From Ricinus communis (lineage: Eukaryota > Streptophyta > Magnoliopsida > Malpighiales > Euphorbiaceae): 64,000 bases of DNA. Position 1 is the first letter of the stretch, and each line of letters begins with the position of its first letter. A program made the translations under genes and the position numbers. The DNA lies in assembly GCF_019578655.1 (NCBI RefSeq), contig NC_063259.1:4886001-4950000 (forward strand), read 5' to 3'. Below the pieces are notes generated by a model. That model had not been told where the DNA came from. It searched no databases and saw only the letters and a program-made list of their open reading frames with translations. Below, piece by piece: positions 11,555 to 23,400 of this stretch.

Positions 11555-14500
11555 AACCCCATAATAGTACTAATAATTTAACATGAGAAAACAACCTAGT
11601 TAAAGTGGTATATTTATCAATATAAGAAAATAACACTGTAAAATATGTATATTTAGGAATCAAAGAAAACAACCACGTAAAAATAGTGTAACTGCGAGTC
11701 TGAGAAAAGAGCCTCGTAGAAGGGGTAAATTTTTTAATATGAGAAAACAACCCTGTAATACGGGGATATTTATCAATCGGAGAAAATAATCCCGTAATTT
11801 TGGTATATTGGTGAGTATCAGAAAACAACCCCGTAAAAAGGAGTATTTGTCGATATAAGAAAATAACTCCGTAAAATGTATAAATTTATGAATTTGACAA
11901 AACAACCTTATAATAGTACTAATAATTTAATATGATAAAATAACTCTATAAAAGTGGTATATTTATAAATATAAGAAAATAAGTCCGTAAAACGTGTATA
12001 TTCATGAATCAGAGAAAACAACCCCGTAAAAGTAGTGTAATTGCGAGTCTAAGAAAACAGTCTCGTAGAAGGGATAGATTTTTTAAAATGAGAAAACAAC
12101 CCCGTAATACCGGAATATTTATCAATCAGAGAAAAAACCCTGTAATTTTGGTATATTTGTGAGTATGAAAAAACATACTCTTAAATGGTTTAATTTTAAA
12201 ATATGAGAAAGCAACCCCGTAAAAAGGGTATATTTGTCACTATAAGCAAATAATCCCGTAAACATGTATATTTATGAATTTTTCAAAAAAAAACATAAAA
12301 GTGATATATTTATCAATAAAAGAAAATAACCCTGTAAAATGTGTATATTTATGAATCAGAGAAAACAACCCCGTAAAATTAGTGTAATTGCGAGTCTAAG
12401 AAAACACCCTGGTAGAAGGGGTAAATTTTTTAATATGATAAAACAAACCCGTAATACGGGGATATTTATCAATCGGAAAAAGTAACCCCTTAAGTTTGGT
12501 ATCTCTGTGAGTATGACAAAAAGCCTCTTAAATGGGGTAATTTTAGAATATGAGAAAACAACCTCGTAAAAGGGGTATATTTGTCGATATAAGAAAATAA
12601 CCCCGTAAAATGTGTAAATTTCTGAATTTGACAAAATAGCCCCATAATAGTGCCAATAATTTAATATGAGAAAACGACCCCATAAAACTGGTATATTTAT
12701 CAATATAATAAAATAACCCCATAAACGTGTATATTTATGAATTCGTGAAAACAACCCTGTAAAAGTAGTGGAATTGCGAGTCTGAGAAAACAGCCTCGTA
12801 GATGGGGTAAATTTTCTAATATTAGAAAACAACCCCGTAATATGGGGATATCTATCAATCGGAGAAAATAACCCCGTAATTTTGGTATATTTGTGAGTAT
12901 GAGAAAATAACTCCTTAAATGGGTTAATTTTATAATATGAAAAAACAGCCACGAAAAGGGGTATATTTGTCGATATAAGAAAATAACCCAGTAAAACGTG
13001 TAAATTTATGAATTTGACTACACAACCCCATAATAACGACCCCGTAAAAGTGGTATATTTATGAATCTGAGAAAATAACCCCGTAAAAGTAGTGTAATTG
13101 CGAGTTTGAGAAAATAGCCTCGTAGAAGTTGTAAATTTTTTGATATGAGAAAACAACCTCGTAATACGGGGATATTTATCAATTGGAGAAAATAATCCCG
13201 TAATTTTGGTATATTTGTGAGTATGAGAAAACAACCCCTTAAATGGGTTAATTTTAGAGTATGAGAAAATAACCCCGTAAAAGGGGTATATTTGTCGATA
13301 TAAAAAAAATATCCCCATAAAACATGTATATTTATGAATATGACAAAACAATCCCATAATAATACTAATAATTTAATATGAGAAAATGATCCCGGAAGAG
13401 TGGTATATTTATCAATATAAGAAAATAACCTCGTAAAACATATATATTTATGAATCTGAGAAAACAACCCCGTAAATGTAGTGTAATTACGAATCTGAGA
13501 AAATAGCCTCGTAAAAGTTGTAAATCTTTTGATATGAGAAAATAACCTCGTAATACGAGGATATTTATCAGTCGGAGAAAATAACTCCGTAATTTTAGTA
13601 TATTTGTGAGTATGAGATAACAACCTCTTAAATGAGTTAATTTTAGAGTATGAGAAAACAACCCCGTAAAAGGGGTATATTTGTCGATATAAGAAAATAT
13701 CCCCGTAAAACATGTATATTTATGAATATGACAAAACAATCCCATAATAGTACTAATAATTTAATATGAGAAAACGATCTCGTAAGAGTGGTATATTTAT
13801 CAATATAAGAAAATAACTCCGTAAAGCGTGTATATTTATGAATCGAAGAAAACAACCCTGTAAAAGTAGTGTAATTGCGAGTATGAGAAAACAGCCTCGT
13901 AGAAGTGGTAAATTTTTTAACAAGACAAAACAACCCCATAATACGGGGATATTTATCAATCAGAGAAAATAACCCTGTAATTTTTGTATATTTGTGAGTA
14001 TGAAAAAATAACTCTTCAAATAGGTTAATTTTAAAATATGACAAAGCAACCCCGTAAAAGGAAATAAAACGTGTATATTTATGAATTTGTCAAAACAACC
14101 CTATAATAGTATTAATAATTTAATATGAGAAAATGACCCCGTAAAAGTAATATATTTATCAATAAAAGAAAATAACCCCAAAAAACATGTATATTTATGA
14201 ATCATAGAAAACAACCCCGTAAAACTAGTATAATTGGGAGTATGAAAAAACAACCCCGTAGAAGGGGTGAATTTTTTAATATGATAAAACAAACCCATGA
14301 TACAGGAATATTTATCAATCGGAGAAAATAACCCCGAAAGTTTGGTATCTTTTTATGAGTATAAGCAAACAACCTCTTAAACTTGGTAATTTTATAATAT
14401 GAGAAAACATTCCCGTAAAAGGAGTATATTTGTCGACATAAGAAAATAATCCTGTAAAATGTGTAAATTTCTAAATTTGACAAAACAACCCCGTAATAGT

Positions 14501-17500
14501 ACTAATAATTTAATATGAGAAAACGACCCCATAAAAGTGGTATATTTATCAATATAAGAAAATAACCCCGTAAAATGTGTGTATTTTTGAATCTGTGAAA
14601 AAGATCCCGTAAAAGTAGTGTAATTGCGAGTCTGAGAAAACAGCCTCGTAAATGGGATAAATTGTCTAATATGAGAAGACAACCCCATAATACAGGAATA
14701 TTTATCAAACGGAGAAAATAACCCCGTAATTTTGGTATATTTGTGAGTACGAGAAAACAACTCCTTAAATGGGTTAATTTCATAATATGAGAAAACAACC
14801 CTGTAAAAGGGGTATATTTGTCGATATAAGAAAATAATCCCGTAAAACGTGTAAATTTATGAATTTGATAAAATAACTCAATAATAGTACTAATAATTTA
14901 ATATGAGAAACGACTTTGTAAAAGTGGTATTTTATCATTATAAGAAAATAACTTCGTAAAACGTGTATATTTATGAATCAAAGAAAATAACCCTGTAAAA
15001 GTAGTGTAAATGGGAGTCTGAGAAAACAGCATCGTAAAAGGTGTAAATTTTTTAATAAGATAAAACAACCCCGTAATACGTGGATATTTATCAATCAGAA
15101 AAAATAACCTTGTAAGTTTGGTATATTTGTGAGTATGAGAAAACAACCACTTAAATTGGGTAATTTAAAAATATGAGAAAGCAACCCCGTAAAAGGAGTA
15201 TAAGCAAATAATCCCGTAAAACATGTATATTTATGAATTTGTCAAAATAACCCCATAGTAATGCTAATAATTTAGTATGAGAAAACAATCCCGTAAAAAG
15301 TGATATATTTATCAATGAAAGAAAATAACCCCGTAAAAGGTGTATATTTATGAATCAGAGAATACAACCTCGTAAAAGTTGTGTAATTGCGAGTTTGAGA
15401 AAACAGTCTCGTAGAAGGGGTAAATTTTATAATATAATAAAACAAACTCGTAATACGGGGATATTTTTCAATGGGAGAAAATAACCCCGTAAGTTTGGTA
15501 TCTTTGTGAGAATGAGAAAACTACCTCTTAAATGGGGTAATTTTATAATATGAGAAAACAACCCCGTAAAAGGGGTATATTTGTCGACATAAGAAAATAA
15601 CCCTGTAAAATGTGTAAATTTCTGAATTTGACAAAACAACCCCATAACAATGCTAACAATTTAACATGAGAAAACGACCCCATAAAAGTGGTATATTTAT
15701 CAATATAAGAAAATAACCCCATAAAACGTGTATATTTATGAATAAGAAAAAACAACCCCGTAAAAGTAGTATAATTGCGAGTCTAAGAAAACAGCCTCGT
15801 AGATGGGGTAAATTTTCTAATATGGGAAAATAACAGCGTAATACGGGAATATTTATCAATCGGAGAAAATAACCCCGTAATTTTATTATATTTGTTAGTA
15901 CGAGAAAACAATCCTTAAATGGGTTAATTTTATAATATGAGAAAACAACCCCGTAAAATATGTACATTTATGAATCTGAGAAAACAACCCCGTAAAAGTA
16001 GTGTAATTTCGAGTCTGAAAAAACAGCCTCGTAGAAGGGGTAAATTTTCTAATATTAGAAAACAACCGCGTAAGAGGGTTATATGGGTTACTTTTAGAGT
16101 ATGAGGAAACAATCCCGTAAAAAGGGTATATTTGTCGATATAAGAAAATAATCCCGTAAAACGTGTAAATTTATTAATTTGACAAAACAACCCCATAATA
16201 GTGCTAATAATTTAATATGAGAAAACGATCCCATAAAAGTTGTATATTTATCAATATAAGAAAATAACCAAGTGAAACGTGTATATTTATGAATATGAGA
16301 AAACAACCACGTAAACATAGTGCAATTGTGAGTCTGAGAAAATAGCCTCGTAGAAGGGGTAAATTTTTTAATATAAGAAAATAACCCCGTAAAATGTGTA
16401 TATTTATAAATTTGAGAAAACAACCCCATAATAGTGCTAACAATTTAATATGAGGAAACAACCCCGTAAAAGTGGGATATTTATCAATATAAGAAAATAA
16501 CCCCGTAAAACGTGTATGTTTATGAATTTGAGAAAACAACCCCGTAAAAGTAGTGTAATTGCGAGTTTGAAAAAACAACCTCGTAGAAGGGATAAATTTT
16601 TTATTATGAGAAAACCACACCGTAAGAGGGGTAAATTTATAAATATTAGAAAACAACCCCGTAATACGAGGATATTTATCAATCGAAGAAAATAACCCCG
16701 TAATTTTGGTATATTTGTGATTATGGGAAAACAACCCCTTAAATGGGTTAATTTTAGAGTATAAGAAAACAATCCCGTAAACGGGGTATATTTGTCGATA
16801 TAAGAAAATAATCCCGTAAAAAGTGTAAATTTATGAATTTGAATAAACAGCCCCATACTAGTGATAATAATTTAATATGAGAAAACGACCCCGTAAAGCG
16901 TGTATATTTATGAATATGAGAAACCAACCCCGTAAGTAATGTAATTGCAAGTTTGAGAAAACAGCCTCACAGAAGGGATAAATTTTCTAATTTGAGAAAA
17001 CAACCGCATAAGAGGGGTATATTTATAAATATTAGAAAACAACCCCATAACACGGGGATATTTTTCAATCGGAGAAAATAACCCCGTAATTTTGGTATAT
17101 TTGTGAGTATGTAAAAATAACCCCTTAAATTGGTTAATTTTAGAGTATAAGAAAACAACCCCCTAAATGGGGTATATTTGTCGATATAAAAAAATAACCC
17201 CGTAAAAAATGTAAATTTATCAAATTTGATACAACAACCCCATAATAGTGCTAATAATTTAAAATGAAAAAATGACCCCGTAAAAGTGGTATATTTATCA
17301 ATATAAGAAAATAACCAAGTGAAACGTCTATATTTATGAATCTCAGAAAACAACCCCATAATACGAGAATATTTATCAATATTATAAAACAACCCTATAA
17401 CACAAGAATATTTATCAATCGGAGAAAATGACCTCGTAATTTTGGTATATTTGTGAGTAAGGAAAAATCACCCCTTAGATTAGTTAATTTTATAGTATGA

Positions 17501-19992
17501 GAAAATAATCCCGTAAAAGGGGTATATTTGTCGATATAAGAAAGTAACCCCGTAAAACCTTTATATTTATGAATTTGAGAAATAACCCCATAATAGTGCT
17601 AATAATTTAATATGAGAAAACGATCCCATAAAAGTGGTATATTTATTAACGTAAGAAAATAACCCCGTAAAACGTGTATATTTATGAATATGAGAAAACA
17701 AACCCGTAAAAGTAGTGTAATTTTGAGTATGAGAAAACAGCTTCGTAGAAGGGGTAAATTCTTTAATATGAGAAATCAACCCCGTAATGAGGGGATATTT
17801 ATCAATCGGAGAAAATAACCTCGTAATTTTGGTATATTTGCGAGTATGAGAAAACAACCCCTTAAATGGTTTAATTTTATAATATGAGAAAACAACCCCG
17901 TAAAAGGGATATATTTGTCGATATAAGAAAACAACCCCTTAAAACTTTTATATTTATGAATTTGAGAAAATAACCCCATAATAGTACTAATAATATAATA
18001 TGAAAAGACGACCCGTAAAAGTGGTATATTTATCAATATAAGAAAATAACCCCGTAAAACGTGTATATTTATGAATCTGAGAAAACAACCCTGTAAAAGT
18101 AGTGTAATCGCGAGTATGAGAAAACAACCTCGTAGATGGGGTAAATTTTCTAATATGAGAAAACAACCCTGTAATACGGGGATATTTATCAATCTTAGAA
18201 AATAACCTCGTTATTTTGGTATATTTGTGAGTATGAGAAAACAACCCTTTAAATGGGTTAATTTTATAATATGACAAAACAACCCCGTAAAAGGGGTATA
18301 TTTGTCGATATAAAAAAATAACCCCGTAAAACGTGTATATTTATGAATTTGAGAAAACAACCCCATAATAGTGCTAATAATTTAATATGAGAGAGCGACT
18401 CCGTAAAAGTGGTATACTTATTAATATAAGAAAATAACCCCGTAAAACGTGCATATTTATTAATCTGAGAAAACAACCCCGTAAAAGTAGTGCAATTGCG
18501 AGTATGAGAAAACAGCCTCGTAGATAGGGTAAATTTTCTATTGTGAGAAAACAACCCCGTAATACAGGAATATTTATCAATACTAGAAAACAACCCCGTA
18601 ATACAAGAATATTTATCAATACTAGAAAACAACACCGTAATTTTGGTATATTTGTGAATAAGGAAAAAACAACACCTTAAATGGGTTAATTTTGGAGTAT
18701 AAGAAAACAACCCCGTAAAAGGGGTATATTTGTTGATATAAGAAAGTAACCCCGTAAAACGTGTAAATTTATGAATTTGACAAAACAACCACATAATAGT
18801 GCTAATAATTTAATATGAGAAAACGACCCCGTAAAAGTGGTATATTTATCAATATCAGAAAACAACCTCGTAAAAGTAGTGTAATTGCGAGTCTGAGAAA
18901 ACAGCCTCGTAGAAGAGGTAAATTTTTTATTATAAGAAAACAACCCCGTAATATGGGGATATTTATCAATCGGAAAAAATAACCACGTGATTTTGGTATA
19001 TTTACGAGTATGAGAAAACAACCCCTTAAATTAGTTAATTTTATAATATGAGAAAAAAATCCCGTAAAAGGGGTGTATTTGTCGATATAAGAAAATAACC
19101 CCGTAAAATATGTATATTTATGAATTTGAGAAAACAACCCCATAATAGTGCTAATAATTTAATATGAGAAAATGACCCCGTAAAAGTGGTATTTTTATTA
19201 ATATAAGAAAATAACCCCATAAAACGTGTATATTTATGAATATGAAAAAACAACCCCGTAAAAGTAGTGTTATTTCGAGTCTGAGAAAACAGCCTCGTAG
19301 AAGAGGCAAATTCTTTAATTTGAGAAAACAACCCTATAATATGGGGATATTTATCAATCGGAGAAAATAACCCTGTGATTTTGGTATATTTGCGAGTATG
19401 AGAAAACAACCCCTTAAATTGGTTAATTTTATAATATGAGAAAAAAATCCCATAAAAGGGGTATATTTGTCGATATAAGAAAATAACCCCGTAAAACGTG
19501 TAAATTTATGAATTTGACAAAGCAACTCTATAATAGTGCTAATAATTTAATATGAGAAAATGACCTCGTAAAAGTGGTATATTTATTAATATAAGAAAAT
19601 AACCCCATAAAACGTATATATTTATGAATCTAAGAAAACAACCTTGTAAAAGTAGTGTAATTGCAAGTATGAGAAAACAACCTCGTAGATGGAGTAAATT
19701 TTCTAATATGACAAAACAACCTCATAATACGAGGATATTTATCAATCCGAGAAAATAACCCCGTGATTTTGGTATACTTGCGAGTATGAGAAAACAACCC
19801 CTTAAATTGGTTAATTTTATAATATGAGAAAACAATCCCGTAAAAGGGGTATATTTGTCGATATAAGAAAATAACCCCGTAAAACGTGTATATTTATGAA
19901 TTTGAGAAAATAACCCTATAATAGTGCTAATAATTTAATATGTTAAAATGACCCCGTAAAAGTGGTACATTTATCAATATAAGAAAATAATC
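11555..19992 (+). repeat. 388-bp higher-order satellite array, block 3
   Basis: This is 8.4 kb of the satellite, in the same orientation and subunit order as block 1, without other sequence. A well-preserved repeat can be read from about 12541: subunits 8, 9, 10, 1, 2, 3, 4, 5, 6, 7, 8 in order. Many repeats deviate by loss of one to three subunits (for example around 14041-14100) or duplication of subunit 5 (for example around 18540-18640). Long open frames on the minus strand (such as 12356-13357) are by-products of the 39-bp period and are not genes. The block ends at TAATC, the left target duplication of the Ty3 element. Confidence 0.94.
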
Positions 19993-20455
19993 TGATGCGT
20001 TAGCCCCTTGGAAGGCTTGCTTGAGTTGGATCTAAGTAGGATGTGTGGGAAGGCTTCTCTTGTTGACGTCTAAGACAGTCATTGATAGAAGGAGGCGGAG
20101 GACACGTCCACGGCCTTGGAAAGGAGGAAGCACAATTCTCACTTGTTGGATGATTACGGGATGCAATTGTGGACAAGAGAATGCCAAAGTGACGTAGGCA
20201 GGAGGTTGGTCACGATTTCACTAATTGAAGGTTGAAAGTGGGCACAATCCCACTATCACAATTCGGTGATTGAAGGCCAAAGTGACGTAGGTAGAAATTG
20301 AGGACGCTCCATTCCTTGCAAAGGCCTTGGTGACAATGCTCAAAGTGGCTTGGGCAATAGCTTTGGCACGAGCCCTCATGATAGGTCTATTTGAATGAAC
20401 GCTCAACATGTCTTCCTCTTGAGCCTCCGTCAATGTCAATGGTGGAACTGCATCA
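19993..20455 (-). repeat. 3' LTR (internally deleted)
   Basis: This copy has the same termini as the 5' LTR (CGCATCA at the outer end, TGATGCAG at the inner end) but is only 463 bp. Relative to the 5' LTR, about 525 bp is missing between 'gtaggtaga' and 'aattgaggac'. The deletion removes two of three internal subrepeats. Over the roughly 290 bp that can be compared at the outer end, I count about fourteen substitutions plus small indels, near 5%. The last part of the gag-pol frame (to 20221) is encoded here. Confidence 0.88.
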
Positions 20456-23400
20456 CTCTCCCCTTCTTGGCATCGAATCGTCCCTGATTTGTCAATGTCA
20501 AGGTCCAGTGGAGTGTAAGGAGACAAGTCGGCGACGTTGAAGGTCGCATGCACACTATAGTCACTAGGAAGCTCTAGCTTGTAGGCATTAGGTCCATATG
20601 CTTCCAAGTCCTTGAAGGCTCCATCTCCTCTTGGGGCTAGTTTGGAACGTCTCCTAAACGGGAAACGCTCCTTCCTTAAGTGCAACCAAACAAGGTCCCC
20701 GGGAGCAAATGTGATACGGCGTCGGCCCTTGTTGGCCTTGTGCTCCAACTGCCTGGCTCTCCCTTCCAGGTGCTCCTTAGTCTTAGCTTGCAACTCCTGA
20801 ATCATCTCAGCCCGTGCAGCTCCACAGACGTGGTCTCCGTCCTTCATCACCTCAAATGGGGACATCTTCGTAGCTGAATGGATAAACCTGTTATAAGAAA
20901 ACTCAATAAAAGCAAGTAAGTCCTCCCAACGGCGCGGGTTGGCCCTAAGCATTGTCCTAAGTAAGGTCCCTAAGGTCCGGTTGGTCACTTCCATTTGGCC
21001 ATCAGTTTGGAGGTGATAGCTAGTAGAGAATAGAAGACTGGTACCTAACTTACCCCATAATGTTCTCCAAAAATGGCTAACAAATTTCACGTCTCTATCA
21101 CTAACAATAATACGTGGAATACCATGTAAGCGAACCACTTGCTCAAAGAATAAAGAAGCACAATCGGAAGCATTGTTAGTGAACTTACATGGTATAAAAT
21201 GAGCCATCTTGGAGAATCTATCGACTACCACGAAAACAGAGTCCCTCCCCTTCTTAGATCTTGGCAACCCCATCACAAAATCCATGGATATATCCTCCCA
21301 AGGTGCCCATGGTATGGGTAAGGGTGTGTAGAGTGAGGGGCTTGACCTAGACTTGGCTTTATGGCAAGTGACACAAGCATTGTAAAATTTAGTCACTTGT
21401 TTAGTCATGTGTGGCCAATAAAAGTGTTCCTTAAGAGCGGCTACAATTTTGGCTATTCTGAAATGTGCTTTACTCTCATGTGCTTCCTTAATTAGGAGAC
21501 CCCTAATAGAAGACGATGGAATGCATAATTTCCCACCCTTATAGAGGTACCCTTGGTCAAGAAAGTAGGTATCTAAGGCCCATTGAGATGCGTAAGTGTC
21601 ATAAATAGATTTAAAGAAAGTATCATGTAAATACAATTCCTTAACTAAAGAAAACCCAAAGACTTTAGCATCAAGGGAAGACAAGAGAACATACTTGCGA
21701 GAAAGGGCGTCGGCTACCACATTCTCCTTACCTTTCTTATGAAGCACCACATATGGAAAGGTCTCCATGAACTCTACCCACCTAGCATGCCGACATCCAA
21801 GGGTGGATTGGTGCTTGAGATAAGCCAAGGCCTCATGGTCCATATGGATGACGAACTCCTTAGGCTACAAATAATGTTGCCACGTCTTCAATACCCGAAT
21901 AAGAGCATAAAGCTCTTTATCATAAGTAGGATAGTTGAGAGTGGCGCCGGACAACTTCTTGCTGAAATATGCAATAGGGCGGCGTTCTTGAATAAGAACT
22001 CCACCTATCCCGATATTAGAGGCGTCGTACTCAACCTCAAAGGTTTTGTTGAAGTCCGGCAACTGTAGCAAAGGAGCATGGCATAGGCGATCCTTAAGGG
22101 TCATGAAGGCTGCCTCATGCTTCGGCTCCCAAGTAATGGTGGCGCCCTTCTTTGTCAACTCATGTAGGGGCGCGGCTATTGAGCTAAAATCCTTCACAAA
22201 CCGCCTATAAAATCCAGCCAACCCTAAGAAAGACCGCACCATGGCCACTGTAGTAGGGGTAGGCCACTCCTTGATAGCGCGGACCTTTTCCTCATCCACA
22301 CGCAGGCCATCCCTAGAAACTACAAATCCTAAGAAAATAGTAGTGTCCAAGCAAAACACACATTTTGACAAGTTGACGTACAATTGCTCATTCCTAATAC
22401 ATTGTAGGATTTGTCTAAGATGAGAAACATATTCATCTAAAGACCGACTATACACTAAAATGTCATCAAAATACACAACCACAAATTTCCCCAAAAAATG
22501 TCTAAGTACATGGTTCATCAATCTCATAAAGGTACTTGGGGCATTGGTGAGTCCAAATGGCATCACAAACCATTCATAAAGGCCATACTTTGTTTTGAAG
22601 GCCTTCTTCCATTCATCACCTTCCTTCATGCGGATTTGATGGTAGCCGCTCCTAAAATTGATCTTGGAAAAGAGGATGGCTCCATGCAACTCATCGAGCA
22701 TGTCATCGAGGCGAGGAATTGGATGACGGTACTTTACCGTTATTTGATTAATGGCCTTGCAGTCCATGCACATTCTCCATGTACCCTCCTTCTTTAGTAC
22801 CAAAATCACCGGCACGCCACAAGGACTTAAACTCTCTCGTACATAACCCTTCTCTAAGAGCTCAGTGACTTGACGCTGGAGCTCCTTAGTCTCCTCCGGA
22901 CTTGCCCTATAGGCTGCAAGATTAGGCAAAGAAGCCCCGGGAGTTAAGTCAATCTGATGCTCGATCCCACAAAGTGGAGGAAGGCCTTCAAGAATCTCAT
23001 CAGGCATAACATCCGCGAACTCTTGCAAAAGACAAGTCACAGAAGAGGGTAAATCATCTACAGTTTTAAAAACAGACAGACATGCAGTAAGAATCAATAA
23101 GAAGTAAGGAGAACGTCCCTGAACGATTAGAGTGATATCCCTCGAACGTGCCATGAGTAATCGTCCCTCACAACGACCCTGAATTGTAGATGTAGGGTCC
23201 GCAGGCATTTGGGATCCAAATTCGGTGATTGCAGGTGCCCTAGGAAGCTGCTGTGCTTTGTCCCGGTGGCCGGTGTGCTGCGTTGGGACTTGCTACTTTC
23301 TGGCCTTTTCCCCGATGCCTTCATTGGTTAAAGGGGCCTCATGAGGGGTGGGAACAACCCGCAAGGTGGTTGGACCTGAAGAGTGCTCCGCCTTGGTTGA

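Noticed and set aside
12356..13357. 333-codon open frame, and dozens of similar frames on the minus strand (plus strand after 39043)
   Set aside because: They consist only of the 13-residue satellite period, occur in all three frames and switch strand exactly where the satellite inverts.
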